Positions 27,184 through 39,354 of a DNA stretch of 64,000 nt are shown piece by piece (positions within the stretch are counted from its first letter, which is position 1; every line of letters starts with the position of its first letter). A model generated the notes under the pieces. That model was not told the origin of the DNA, did no database searches, and saw only the letters and a list, made by a program, of their open reading frames with translations. The stretch lies in assembly GCA_029339505.1 (NCBI GenBank), contig JAQISU010000179.1, positions 9,318,501 to 9,382,500 of the forward strand, written 5' to 3'. A program made the position numbers and the translations under genes. The DNA comes from Unio delphinus (lineage: Eukaryota; Mollusca; Bivalvia; Unionida; Unionidae).

Positions 27184-27231
27184 CTGCTTTGACCCCTGTC
27201 TCTTCAAAAACTTCTCTCACAGCAGTACTTT
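27184..27231 (-). CDS. Internal exon of a Nudix hydrolase gene (NUDT6-like)
   Basis: On the minus strand, a polypyrimidine tract and acceptor TTTCTTTTCAG precede a 48-nt exon, and the donor GTAAGACT follows it. In the only open phase it encodes STAVREVFEETGVKA, the core of the Nudix box (REVxEExGV), whose glutamates bind the metal used to hydrolyse nucleoside-diphosphate-linked substrates. The stretch resembles the NUDT6-type TAVREVFEETG, but with 15 residues the subfamily call is tentative. The exon begins with two bases of a codon and ends with one, so both flanking introns interrupt codons. I could not find the other exons; they may lie in neighbouring DNA or be too short to recognise by eye. 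A processed pseudogene is unlikely because both splice sites are present. Confidence 0.7.
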
Positions 27232-27513
27232 CTGAAAAGAAATAAGTGGTTGAATGGGTTAAACTATTCATTAAGCGCCAAAGCTCTCATATCAGACACT
27301 CCCATAGACCGATTACGGGAACAAAAAGCTACGATATATGATCTTCGGCGAAAAGCTCCTCTGTTCATCGAGTACTAAGAACAAGTAGTATTTGTATTCT
27401 TATTACGAAAGTGCGACCCAGGATGTATATTTGTGAATATGTTAAACGCTTGTTACAAAGGGTAATGGCTGACAAACCTTTAAGTCCAAATTTCAGAAAT
27501 ATATGTATATATA

Positions 27514-27692
27514 TACCGTATATAATCGTTTATAAGTCAAGTACAACTGCAAAATGCGCTGGCAGATTAAGGTCTGTTGCTGTTTTACTGATTACTCCTA
27601 ACAAACTACATCGTCCCAGCTTTGCCGGCGCATCTTGATCTGGCTCTGTATAGTTTATAGCTGGAATCAACTTATACACGAATACATACGGG
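27514..27692. mobile_element. MITE-like element, TACCGTATATACTCG family (copy 4)
   Basis: Left end TACCGTATATAATCGTTTAT followed by AAGTCAAGTACAACTGCAAA. Right end CAACTTATACACGAATACAT then ACGG. The conserved interior TTGCCGGCGCAT and ACTCCTAACAAACTACA blocks are shared with copies 2 and 3. No ORF. Confidence 0.65.
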
Positions 27693-28525
27693 ATTTAATG
27701 AAAAGCCATGTTATGTCAGAGTTTTAGTACATATATTAGAATGTTTTAAAATATGAAACAGTCAAATGGTAATATGACAAACAAACCTCGTTTCTTCTTT
27801 TCAAACAGCGTAAAATAGACACTAAAAATGAACGTTCTGCAAATCTGACGTTATGACACTTTAAATTACATTGAATTGGGGAACAGCCATAAAATACGGA
27901 CGCATAAAATTGCCCAGTTTAAAGAAAATCCACTCTCCCATTGCACGGCGTACACTTGCGTACCTCTCCGCCCGTACGTAAGGTTGTGCGCCCCCTCCCC
28001 ATTTCAACAATAGTTGGGACACTCGAACTTTGAAATACGGCATTTAATGCATTCATTGAAAAAAAAAACACGTGTACTTAATTTATGGACGGCACATTAA
28101 TAAAATACACGTGTTTACAAACAGAAAATAAACAACTCGTATGTGCGGTATTTTATAAGACTTTGTGATATTAAACCCTGCGGCAATGATTTAATCCACT
28201 TATAAAAGTTCATTGTTGTCATTGCACTGTTTTTGCTTGTAATAAGATATGAAGACTTCGTGGTAAAATGTGAATTAGGGCGGCAACTTTGGTTATCTGT
28301 GAGAAGGGCAATTTTGGTTCTACTGCACTGAGGATTATCTAAATCGATGAAAGTTTCACTATATTTGTCACTTTCATGCATAAAAAAAGAATATTTTACA
28401 ACACGATGCCGTATGATACCATCGTGTATTTCTTATATAACGGGCGTGCAAAGTATTTATCCGAGTCTCTTGTCAAAGCAGTTGTATTTCATTTTTAACA
28501 ATGGTTTAAAACGTTGAAACTGACA
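27693..28525. other. Unassigned DNA
   Basis: No supported gene. An 88-codon minus ORF at 28115-28381 has no recognised motif. Confidence 0.45.
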
Positions 28526-28850
28526 ATACCCTGGCAAAATTTATCTGTCTACTGTAAGTCTCACATCAGGTAAAAGACTGAAATTATACTAACAATACAT
28601 TGTAATAACTGCTGGTCTACTGTAAGAGTCCGACCTGGTAAAAGTCTTAAATTACACAAACAATACCCTGGTAATAACTGCTGGTCTACTGTAAGAGTCC
28701 GACCTTGCAAAAGACTGAAATTACACTAACAATACCCTGGTAATAACTGCTGGTCTACTGTAAGAGTCAGACTTCGTAAAATAATGAAATTACACTAACA
28801 ATACCCTGGTAATATCAGCTGTAAGAGTCAGACCTAAAAAATATAAATAA
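28526..28850. repeat. 69-bp minisatellite, about 4.5 copies
   Basis: The unit contains GCTGGTCTACTGTAAGAGTC and ACACTAACAATACCCTGGTA. GCTGGTCTAC anchors lie at 28611, 28680 and 28749. Outer units are diverged. Confidence 0.85.
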
Positions 28851-28914
28851 TATTGCTGGTAACAGTTGATTATATATAAAATGGCACAAAAATGCTTTTT
28901 AAACACTTGATTAC

Positions 28915-29053
28915 AGGTACCATTCCGCTTCTCATGGGTCGGTGGTTCTTTCCGGGGGTTTACCCAGGTTCTTCCTCCACCTACTGGCCGCCATGTATAG
29001 CCTATCGTGTGCTTAAAAATGGCGTTAAACCCTAAAAGCAAACAAATAAACAG
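28915..29053 (+). repeat. SINE family A, 5'-truncated
   Basis: Only the 3' half is present: GGTCGGTGGTTCTTTCCGGG, CAGGTTCTTCCTCCACC, GCCATGTATAGCCTATCGTG and AATGGCGTTAAACCCTAAAA. The tRNA-like head is missing. Confidence 0.8.
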
Positions 29054-30369
29054 GTACAATTTTCGGGTTTGTTATTAACAACAGCCATTGAGAGAGCTTT
29101 GATAATCTCTGATACATGATCATACATGTTAGATAATTTTTAATTCGTACTCTACGGAGTTTTGAATCCAGGTCCGTGGGTAAACGGCACCCATCGCCTT
29201 GCCTGCACACACAAGCCCACATTCCCTCACGACTAAGCACACATCACCAAATACGATGCTATTAAAACGTAAATTTGTTATTCATATTCAATCTAAACGT
29301 TTTGTATTTAGGTGTTTTAATTCGAAAACAAAAGTATTGTGCTCTTTTAAAGATAGCTACAGGTTATAAAAACTAAAGTAACATGAATAAATTCAGACCA
29401 GCGTTGATATACACAAGTATAACCTGACATGGTATAAGGTCCGCGACATCTATGCCAGACTGGGCCAATACCCCAGTGATTTAGTCGTTTATTATACTAC
29501 ACCAGTACTTTACCTTAGATCTTTAATCCAGTCTACTTTATAAATCACCCGTAGGTAAGGACTGGCATGCGTGGTGTCAGGGAACGGGCAAATTTTTCAG
29601 TATGCTCAAACCACAACTCAGTTACTTAGATAAGGCTAAGTCATGATATAAGTGAGGATAAACTGTACACATATTTACCAAATATGAAACCTATCTAAAT
29701 CTGACTTAAGCGAAACACTTCATAGCTGTGAATGATTTAAATAAATAATATCACATGATAGTGTTATACAAACAGGGCGATTCTCTCCGCGTTCGTTTCC
29801 TTTCAGTTTTTAGCATGCCAATGTCGATCGGGAGATCAAAGACTCTGCTTTTAGGAATTCATTCCATGTTGTCCTTGGCTTATTAAATCATCTGTACTAA
29901 TTGCACGTGAAAAGTCCGCTTGTGGGGGTTCCGTAAGTTTGACTTTCTTCCCTCCTTTGATGTCCAACCCTTTTCTTGGGAAAGAGATAATGATCGTAAA
30001 TTTATCATCATCAAAACTTCATCACTTCACACCATCGTATATGGAAGCCTGATAGCAGACAGAATTGTCGCAGACACTCACGCCTATACTGTCGACATGC
30101 CAGTACACAAACGTCTATATTTGAACAGAGGACAGGGCTTAACACCATTAAACAGTAATTTTTCATTCCAATGGCACTATAACAGACTTTGTAATCCAAA
30201 GCCCACGTTGATCATCTGGCTTACCGGATTAAAATACGGCCTAAATGATATTATTTTTTAAGCCACTTGGCTTCCACCTTGTTGGACTAGGCTTGATTCC
30301 ATGTGCTGGCATACAAAACAGCTGTTGTTGTTTTGGATTTAACTACATTTTTTAGCTTATGATCGGAAG
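29054..30369. other. Unassigned DNA
   Basis: No supported gene. A 113-codon plus ORF at 29920-30261 has no recognised domain and an antisense shadow ORF. Confidence 0.45.
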
Positions 30370-30630
30370 TGGCGGACGGGGCCCCGAGTGGTCTAAAGCG
30401 CTTTCCGTTATGGATCACTGCTGTCTCACCTCTGTCTGCGTGGGTTCGAGTCTAAGATTCGGCTAATGTAGTTATTTGAGAAAGTTTGCCAGGAGCTTCT
30501 CGTGGGTCGGTGGTTCTTTCCAGGGGTTTTCCACGGTTCTTTTTCCACTAATAATACTGGCCACCACGTAAAGCCTATCGTGTGCTGACAAATGGCGTTA
30601 AACCCTAAAACAACAACAACAACAACGACG
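30370..30630 (+). repeat. SINE family A, near full length
   Basis: Head CCCCGAGTGGTCTAAAGCGC, B-box GCGTGGGTTCGAGTC. Body with GGTCGGTGGTTCTTTCC and GCCTATCGTGTGCTGA; tail GGCGTTAAACCCTAAAACAA followed by a short CAA microsatellite. Confidence 0.85.
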
Positions 30631-30654
30631 ACATGGCGGACAGCAGAAATGATG

Positions 30655-30812
30655 GATAAAAAACCCGGGAAGAACCACCGACACAAGAATCTACTGTCAT
30701 AGTTTCTCACATACCCACACTGGCTGAGCCCGAGATTCGAACCTCAGCGCACCAACGTAAGATGGCAGTTATCGGAAAAAGTGAGCGGTTTAGACCACTC
30801 AGCCATCCATAT
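30655..30812 (-). repeat. SINE family A, 3'-truncated, inverted next to the plus copy
   Basis: On the plus strand it reads CCCGGGAAGAACCACCGAC, CACATACCCACACTGGCTGA, GCCCGAGATTCGAACC (B-box complement) and GGTTTAGACCACTCAGCCA (A-box complement). With 30370-30630 it forms a head-out inverted pair that could fold if transcribed. Confidence 0.8.
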
Positions 30813-31208
30813 AAAAAAAAGTAATTTGGCATACATTCCACATTTCATCTGCTCCAACATGACTGTTGCCATCTCAGTTAAAAACAAATTAAGAGACTTG
30901 AAAGCGATTATTTTTTTATATAAAAAAAATGACCGAAAAATTATGTGAAACGCAAAATGTATCCTAATATTTTATAATTTGCTAAGTACTAAACGGTCGT
31001 CCCTGGCCATTAAATAGGTATATACGGTACTGGTACGAGTCGACCAGCATCAGTAGCACTCAGTGCCATCACTTCTGCCTTAGTGAAATCATACCTATAA
31101 ATTTGCTCGTAATTGCTGTGAAATTTGAGGTACTGTAACAGCTTTCATAAAAAAGGTGTATAAGCTTTATTATGCGGGGATACAAATAACAAAACTATAA
31201 CTAGAACT

Positions 31209-31425
31209 TTTATCAGCAGCCTCGTTTGGCGCTCAGCATCAAGAGGTTTGTGCTAGGACTGGCAGGTCCGGTGTCAGGATAATGATTGGATGAGACATGA
31301 TGCTACACGTCTACTCATGATGGCATGATGCCGAAGTGCTGGGCATTACTGTAAAGTGTAACAATGAAATATCGTAGCAATATGAATGCAAAACTGTTAA
31401 AGCTGCGTTAAAAATCCAAAAACAT
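31209..31425 (+). repeat. SINE family B, 5'-truncated
   Basis: Lacks the tRNA-like head. Body landmarks TTTGGCGCTCAGCATCAAGA, GTGTCAGGATAATG, GATGCCGAAGTGCTGGGCAT and tail AAAGCTGCGTTAAAAATCC. Confidence 0.75.
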
Positions 31426-33421
31426 TCACTCCAGAGTGACGGATTTTACTTTCATTGGCAAACATGACAATGTACCCACTGCTTCCCACTCGACACATTT
31501 ACACAGAATAAAAATCGCACATTTTATGATAGTGAAGGTGCAGATTCTTTTATATATTCCGATTTATTAAAGATTACGTGACTCTGAACGTGTTGGCTTT
31601 AATGAAAATAAGAGAGGATTATCTCCCTCTGCAAAGCTCACTAGCAGAAACCGATCGGAAAAACGGGCAGCGTATTTCTGTTAGCTGGCGCCGAATTACA
31701 TCCGATCTATGTTTCTCTACTGACGGAAAAGCCCGAAGATGGTCCGATTGCAGTAGAAACGCGTTGTTTTTATATTGTCTCGAAGAGAATGAACAATGCC
31801 TTAACATGATTATCAAGTTTTTTCTTCTTCTTTTCATTCTTCAAAAGTTCAAAAGCTTATTGTCTTACAAATTGGTACCAGTGTTTATCCACCCACCAAT
31901 ATAATGGTTTTGTTATTGGTTATAATTTCTGTTCGTATATTCTTCAATCAGACAAAGAGCACTTGTTAGTACTAAAGCACTTACAATACAAACCCAGAAA
32001 GAAAGATCAATGTGACATAGCTCTCAAGGTCTTTTTATTAAACATGTTATATTACAAATATTGCAGTGTCGATTTTTTTTCGAACCTTTTAAAGTAATAC
32101 CCCTCCCCCAGATATGGCTCTATACATCAGTGGATTTCGAAGGGAACACAGCTGGTTCAGTTAAAAGACAGAAAGCTTATTATTTGCACACCATTAGTAA
32201 ACGGAACAATTGCTTCCACAAATCTTGCAAAACTGGCTTACGAGAATGTTCTAATCAAGCAGGATTAAAAGTGGCGCATTTTCCGGTGGGTTTAGGCACG
32301 CGCTATATTGATACGTAACATGCCTTCGAAACTCGTAGTCTTCGCCGACTTTCTACCAGTAACAACGATTATCTTCTATTGACAAACTGCCCCCTTTCAT
32401 GTTTTCGCGGTGTTTTGAGAAATCCCTACGCATCATTAAAAAGTAATAAAGTTTCTTTTAAACTGCTTACCTTCAAGCAGATAAACCGATTTGATGAAAT
32501 AAATTCTAAAGTAAGTCAAACACTGACAGAATGGATTGTTGACGATGTTTCCCTTATTCTTTCGAGCATGTGTTTGCCGGAATGAAAGCACAAGAATTAT
32601 AAAATTAGTGAAACACAGAGAACCAGTCCATCTTGTTAATGTATGACCACTCAATATCCACTTTATGCAGTGTTTCTCTGTCTGCTTCAGTATTCGCAGG
32701 TGTTACGTATATTTAATGTAATTGTTAGTTTAAATTTATTTATTTTCACTACATGTTGTTGTGATGTAGCATTGTTTGCTGGACTTGACCTTGCCCAAAA
32801 CTGAGTTCATTTCTGCTTGAACTGATTGACTTTTCGCGCACAGATGAAAGTCTGTTGGCGATGTTACTATAACTGTCAAAAGTTTGCATTATCTTGTTTC
32901 CGGTACTCCGGCCTATACCAATATTTCTCTCTGAAGAACTGGTTGTAATTTTAAATTCTAAAATGTAACAAATGGAAACCTATTTATTCTTGATTTTAAA
33001 AAAATAGTTAAGTAATTCCTCGAGCCTTCATAATGTTAAAGTTGAAAAATCGCCTTTTAGTTTTAAAATTGTACACACGGAAACCTATTTATTCTTGACA
33101 GCAAAGGAGTTAAGTAATTCCTCGATTCTACGGAAATTCTCAAACTTTCAAGTGAGATAAGGTAACGCACCTGTAATATATGTTAATCCTGGATGTCTGC
33201 TGAATATTTTAAGTATTAAAATACCAACAAAAAACAAAAACAAATGACAAACAAAAAAAGGAAGAAAAAAAACAAACAATGTTACCAAACAACAATAGTT
33301 ATTCAAATATCTCAATTAGAAGAAATTATTAGATGTTTAGTGAAACTGGAACCTGTACTGCCTATGTATATTAAATGTTCTCCGTTTTTCTTGTTTATGA
33401 TGGAGGTCATTTTTAAGCATA

Positions 33422-33422
<1 letters not shown>
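31426..33422. other. Unassigned DNA with a 104-bp duplication
   Basis: GGAAACCTATTTATTCTTGA and TTAAGTAATTCCTCGA recur at about 32974 and 33078 as a tandem duplication of roughly 104 bp. No gene is supported by the short ORFs here. Confidence 0.5.

Positions 33423-33500
<78 letters not shown>
33423..33500. repeat. (TA)n microsatellite
   Basis: About 38 TA units. It inflates three ORFs on both strands that are not genes. Confidence 0.95.
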
Positions 33501-33501
<1 letters not shown>

Positions 33502-33652
33502 CGGACAGAATATCGGGTGAAGGAAGAACATCAGAAAAGCCCGAGACTGCCACCGACACATGGAAAGCTACAGGCAAGTCTTCTACCATGCCCATGTTGG
33601 AAGAGCCGAAACTCCAACTCACGTGAACAGAGAAAAGATGCCAGTGATCTAT
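33501..33652 (-). repeat. Diverged SINE family A fragment (tentative)
   Basis: On the plus strand, GAAGAACATCAGAAAAGCCC, CCGACACATGGAAAGCTACA and CATGCCCATGTTGGAAGAGC parallel the reverse complement of the family A body (GAAGAACCCGGGAAAA, CACGAGAAGCTACTGGCAAG, CATACCCACATTGGCTGA). It is strongly diverged or an older subfamily. Confidence 0.45.
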
Positions 33653-35873
33653 AAAGATAACATGTGGATCCTCACGTGTTTGGTCCCAACATCATCAACG
33701 TTTTGATAAGCCTCGTTTGTAGCATTACAATCGTTTCTAAAGACCTTTAGGTGGCGCTCTACAGTTTCGTATTTTGCATAAGGGTTAGAATTTTAAAGAG
33801 AAATAATTTCTACGGGTTTCCTCACTGGTTATATTGGTTACAAATCACCCTGTAAATCTTTGGTATTGTTCAAAGAACCTTTAATTCCCTTTAGTTTGGT
33901 GTATGATTGATGGATGTAATGTGTTATAGATAATACAGCTTGGCCTTACTACAGATGTGCATCTTTCAAAAACTGCTAGCTCCGCTTGGTCATTTCCACT
34001 TCCAGGACTTCAGAGCTAAACTGTATAATATAAACCCGATACTTTTTTCAACATTTTATGTATGAAGTAATTCATCTATTGTACTTTCAGAAGCTGGTAT
34101 TGTCTAGCTGGGCAAAATTAATTTTCCGTATGCCAACATTCTCTCCACTAAGCATGTTTCAAATGCAAACAACTTCACCTTACATACATCACACACTTAA
34201 AAGTACATAATAACCAAGTTCGTACATGGTGAAAATCTCATGAAGTCACACGAGATCCGACTAAACGAGACTACGAGTATGACAACTGTCAAATGATGGC
34301 ATTTATTATTTTAATGTTCACGACATGCATATACCATGCATAGCTATTTGGAATGTGCCTAGAAAGCATTAAACTTATACAATGCACAGCCATTCTGAAT
34401 GTGCTTAGAAAAAGCAATAAACTTTATGCTACATTTGGATAATCATGCACAAACTGCATTTACCCTTTAATTTATGCCATGTTAACGTCTTCATGTACAT
34501 CGCGCACTGTATTTCCCTACTTTCTTTTGACAAATGGTGATTAAAAACCTTTAACCCTGTAATTTGTTTTCTTTCTTTATATTGTCAGAAATGTTTTGTA
34601 AGTGCATATATTAGTTTCACATTGAGTGATGGAATCTTAATATATATAAAGAATGGGGAAGACATTTACGTTTTCCTTATGTTTTCGCGGACAGGTATAC
34701 ATAAAGAGTACAAATAGAATATTAGAGTCCCAGTGTATCCCCAAGGGGTCCAAGAATGAGAGTCAAAAGTCCCCATGGTGTCAGAAATGGGGGTCAGACT
34801 GAGTAAAAAAAACACAGGTTGATATCAAAACTGGGGTCAAATTAAAAATGTGGGGGTCTCTGATGAGCAGATGAGAGTAAAAGGAAACACTGATTAGTCC
34901 CAACAATATATTTTATATTTATATGAGGTTTTGTTCGACCTTAAACTGGTGTGAAAAACACCTTTAATATGAATATGTTCAGAACGAAATGAGAAAACAT
35001 TACCTGAATTACAGCCTGTGTATGGTTTGGATATAGTAAAGAAAGCCGTTTTTTCACCCTCAAAGGTGTGAACCTTTAGTTCAACCTTCACACTGTATGC
35101 TTAATTGAAGTTGATGGTGTATTACTAATTCCATTTAAAATATCAAAATTATTTCAAATGAACGCCAGAACATTGAAATATGTTTTTCAAAACTCTCAAC
35201 ATGGATGCAAGAAATCTTAAGACAAGTCTGACTGGCATTTAAATCAAAATTAGTTATGCAGATTTAAAGAATGTGGAAGCTTTCTTCTTCTTTCTGATCG
35301 GCAAGAAAATATACCTCGTTGCATAGTCTCTCTTTTAAAAATAAATACAAAAATTACCATCAGTAAGTTTTTTTTATCTTGAAGACCTACATGCATGTTC
35401 CACGTACTGTTATGATCATACATGATGAAATTCAAGGGCGTTCGCAAAATTATTTTTAAATTGCGGAGGAGGAGGGCAAACATGTGGTGGTCAGCTGTTA
35501 AATTTTACGGATGGAGGCCTAAACATGTTTGGTGGTGACATCCGCTATGTGCGAGGGCGCCCGTGATGGAAATTATACAAATTTTGAAAATAAATCTATT
35601 ACAGATTACGTCCCATTCGAGAGCTAATAGCCAAGTATCTGTGTTCCTGGAGTGGTTGATGGGAAGTAACTCCTACTGTTAAGTCTGTCGTCAAGAGTGA
35701 TTCTTTCCCCTGATGGACAGACGTGGATCCAGCTATATCCTCTATTTCATACACCATAAATATAACGAGTTGTGTTCTATATTTTTGACACAGGGCCATA
35801 TTCTTACTACCAGTTTGATAATTTGATATACCCAATGAAAATATTGTACTCGTATCTATGTTTTTACATGGGC
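33653..35873. other. Unassigned DNA
   Basis: No supported gene. There is a diverged duplication of about 55 bp near 34325-34435 (CATAGCTATTTGGAATGTGC and CACAGCCATTCTGAATGTGC). Confidence 0.45.
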
Positions 35874-36105
35874 ACCGGGTGGCCTAGTGGTATACAGTGC
35901 TCGCCTTCACCGATCACGGTCATCTCTCACCTCTGACCGCGTGGGTTCCTGTCTCGGGCTCGGCCAATGTGAGTATGTGGAAAAGCTTGCCAGTACCTTC
36001 CCATCGGTCAGCGGTCATTCCCGGTTCTTCCTCCACCAGTTATACTGGCCGTCATGTATAGCCTATCGAGTGCTGAAATATAAGCACGTTAAAGCTACAA
36101 CATTT
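35874..36105 (+). repeat. SINE family A, near full length
   Basis: Head GCACCGGGTGGCCTAGTGGT and GCGTGGGTTCCTGTC (B-box mutated at TTCGA). Body GTCTCGGGCTCGGCCAATGT, GGTTCTTCCTCCACCAG and GCCATGTATAGCC-like; the tail is degraded. Confidence 0.8.
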
Positions 36106-36204
36106 GTTGACACATGAAAATAATACAAGAAGTGTAACAAAATTTTCAGACAACAGACTCTGGAGATTTTATAATAACCCGCCTTCCGATAGCATCAAAT
36201 GAGA

Positions 36205-37060
36205 CATGTTGATACAGACTGGTGTCTATGTTGATCAATATGAGAATCTATGTTCATATAGACACAAGAGTATGTTCATACATACGAGTCTATATTGGCA
36301 CACGCAAGTCTATTTAGATATGGAATAGCGTCTGTTTTGATTGCAGACGACTGTCTGTGTAAATACAGACGAGAGTTTATTTTGATACTTTCGAGAATCT
36401 GTTACGAAAGAATGTATATGTTCATAAAGACGAGAGTCTATTTACGTTTAAGCAGATGAGAACCCATGTTCATACACATCAAACTCTATGTTCATACAAA
36501 TCAAAGTTGATATATGTTATGTTCATACGGATATGAGTTTATTTATGTTCTTACAGATACGAGTCTATATCTCTGTTTACGCAGTCGGCCTATCTGTGTT
36601 AGTACAAGCTAGAACCCGTGTTCATATAAATGCGAGTCTATTTGTGTTGATACTGATCCGAGTCTGTTTATCGTCATAAACATTAAATCGGAGGTCCGTA
36701 CAGACGCGAGTCCATATTCATACAAATCAGAGCCTATATTCGTACAGACGAAAGTACATATTCATACAAATCAGATCCTATGTTCGTACAGACAAGAGGC
36801 ATTATTCATCCAAATCTAAACCTATGGTCGTACAGACCAGTATATTTTCATTAAAAAAAATCAGAGCATATGTTAGTACAACGAGAGACTGTTCGTATAT
36901 ATGAAAGTAGATTTCATGTAGATCAGATGATTTGCATGTTTATACAGACAAAAATCACTCTATATGAATACATAGGAGTGTCTATGACATATATAATAAT
37001 ACAGACAACCGTCTACGCATGTTTATATAAAACACCTTGTATGTTCATACCGATCAGAGG
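36205..37060. repeat. Degenerate minisatellite, GTTCATACAGACGAGAGTCTAT-like
   Basis: Dozens of irregular units of about 25-33 bp alternate a TGTTCATACA block with GAC(G/A)(A/C)GAGTCTAT-like or CAAATCAGAGCCTAT blocks. Copies are old and unequal in length. Two plus ORFs of 63-75 codons inside it are repeat translations. Confidence 0.75.
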
Positions 37061-38329
37061 GTTTATATCATTACTGTCAAGCAAGTACACAGTGTAAACT
37101 TGAATCTTCCAACCCACTCGAAATCGGAGGATCTTGGATTTATACCGTTATAAGTTTGGTAACTCTTAACAAGGATCAATATTCGTGCTAAACTGTAAGA
37201 TTATGATCTCAAGAAAAGTGCTTACTGACGTATACCTTGCTCACATGAATGTTTACATACATGTATTTATTTATATACGTATTGTATATTTACATACGAA
37301 AGCCGATTCTCTCATGTAAACGGACTTGCACACGCACATAAATTGGCACCATCCTTTGGCGCAGTGAAAAATATAATTAGCTGGTATATTTTCACGGTCA
37401 AATTTCAGTGCAAAGAAAATACACGTTTTTATTTTAATAAATTCATTTAAAACTTGTACTACCATATAACATAGATTTTACTACCATACTGAACCGATCG
37501 GTACAACATTTCATTTAGTACCAGGTAGAGGTCAGTGGTCACATGTCTTGGAGTGAAAACCCCATGTAGAAACGACTATCCGTTCTGGAGGATTAATGAT
37601 AAACCTTCGTGATGGCCACCATCTTTGAAAAAATTCGACAAACACCCTCTTTCCTGTCAAAACACGTTATTCAAGGTTGGTCTTGCTTACATGTTTTAGC
37701 ACACGTACGACGCTAATGAAACATCAGTTTTCCTTGGCAATGATGTAGTAAGACCGGATGGTACAGGTGGGTACGACTTTTCGTTTGAGACAACCTTCGC
37801 ATTGACAAATGTGTTTTACGTCATTATGTTTTGGCAGCATTTCAGGGGTGACTGATGGAAAATCGAGCATATTTATACACCCAAGGATACAAAGAACATG
37901 TCGCATCGGTACATCCTCCAAATAAACTGTCACGCGGATTCAAATGCTAGATGTCTATCTACTACATTGTAACATTCGATAATACGTCTAAATTCTAAAT
38001 CGGTTCTAAAACATCGATCTCCGTGCTCCTACGCTTCTCTCGCTTGGGTATCCTTAATTTTCTACCCGCATGCATTGCTGTCTTGTTTTCTTGTAGAAAG
38101 TTTCCCTGGTGAAACCTGAGAATGGACTTTTCAGGTTTTTTTTTAATAAAGGAAAACAAGTACAGCATCCGTGAAGTAAGCATCCCAGGAATTCGTACGC
38201 CGTCCGGAGGTCTTCTAAATCCACATTATCGATCTGATTGTGAAGAAGATGAAAGTCAAAACAAATTGCCCTCCAGTTTTGGACAATAATCAGTTTGATT
38301 TGCATTTGCCTGTTCTATAATACTTTGCA
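37061..38329. other. Mostly unassigned DNA with a coding-like stretch on the minus strand
   Basis: Minus ORFs at 37724-37933 (69 codons, including VTVYLEDVPMRHVLCILGCI and a CxC-x2-C cluster) and 38054-38305 (83 codons), with a shorter overlapping frame at 37995-38183 that meets it at an A-run, have a more protein-like composition than their surroundings. I recognise no family. They could be pieces of one decayed gene or transposon, or chance. Confidence 0.25.
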
Positions 38330-39115
38330 TTAAGGTGTGCCTTGATATGGAATGGCTGGATAGGGGTGTGTGTGTGTGTGTGAAGACATGGAATGATATG
38401 GATTGAATGGTTGTTGTTGTTTTGGGTTTAACACCATTTCTCAGCACAACACTGACTATTAGGGGGCAAGTATAATTTGTGGAGGATGAACCTTGAAAAC
38501 CTCGGAAGAGCCATCAACCAAGGTGAAGCTACTGCCAAGCTTTCTCACATATCTACGTTGGCTGAGCCCAAGACTCGAACCCAAGCTGACAGAGGTGTGA
38601 TGGCAGTTGTCGGTAAAGGCGAGCACTTTAGACCACCCCCACCCCAAATAGGGGAGGGGAAAAGAATGGATAGATGACAGAGTTGATGTGAAGGAAAAGG
38701 TGTGTCAAAGTATGGTATGATATGTAATGAATAAAGGAGTTGGTTTGGAGGATGATTGTGCGTCAAGGTGTGTAATGATGTACAGTGGATGGACGGATCA
38801 GTTGGTATGGAGAACAAGGATTATGTGTCAAGTTGTGGTATGATATGGAGTGGACAGATAGATGAGCTCGTACGGAGAACGCGGGTTGTGTGTAAAGGTG
38901 TGGTATGATGTGTAGTGGACGGATGGCTGAATTGGCGTGGAGACGGAGGATTATGCGTCAGGGTATGGTATGATATGTAATGGGCGGATGGATCAGTTGG
39001 TGTGGAGAAGAAGGATTTTGTGTCAAGATGTGGTATGATAGGGAGTGGATTGATATATGAGTTGTTGTGGATGAAGACTGCGCGACAAATGAGGTATCAT
39101 ATGAAATGTATACAT
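38330..39115. repeat. Degenerate ~64-bp minisatellite interrupted by a SINE
   Basis: Units share GGTATGATATG(G/T)A(A/G)TG, GGATGGAT(G/C)A and (A/G)AGTTGGT(A/G)TGGAGAA, spaced about 60-65 bp from about 38690 to 39110. A related stretch with a (TG)n run (38330-38400) lies on the other side of the SINE at 38403-38640, so the SINE probably inserted into the array. Confidence 0.65.
38403..38640 (-). repeat. SINE family A, reversed, full length
   Basis: On the plus strand: GTTTTGGGTTTAACACCATT (tail complement), GCTACTGCCAAGCTTTCTCA, GTTGGCTGAGCCCAAGACTC, GAACCCA (B-box complement) and GAGCACTTTAGACCACC (A-box complement). Confidence 0.8.
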
Positions 39116-39157
39116 GGACGAGTCGGTATGGAGGAGGACCGTTTTTATATAAATCTT

Positions 39158-39238
39158 TGGTATGGCTCGTCCGGGGATCGAACCCACGACCTTCTACATT
39201 CGAGGCAGACGCTCTAACAACTACGCCACCGTACACCC
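39158..39238 (-). repeat. tRNA-like SINE head (family B type), isolated
   Basis: On the minus strand it reads GGTGGCGTAGTTGTTAGAGC (A-box region) and GTCGTGGGTTCGATCCCCGG (B-box), followed by CATACCAAAGATTT, as in the family B copy at 20228. The body is absent. A true tRNA gene is not supported: the arms do not give a complete cloverleaf by eye. Confidence 0.6.
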
Positions 39239-39354
39239 AACAAACAAATAACAACAAAGGAATGAAACAAGAAAATAACAAATTATCAGACTAAAAGAAA
39301 ATCGAGCATATTATTAACAAATAAAGCAGCTAAATCAACAAATACAAAATATAG

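Noticed and set aside
31578..31904. 108-codon plus ORF
   Set aside because: No domain, no splice context, antisense ORF of similar quality.
33244..33654. 136-residue protein with a YIYIYI tract
   Set aside because: The tract is the (TA)n microsatellite; the rest is a diverged SINE.
39158..39238. Possible true tRNA gene on the minus strand
   Set aside because: A and B boxes are present, but flanking sequence continues as in SINE family B and no complete cloverleaf forms by eye.
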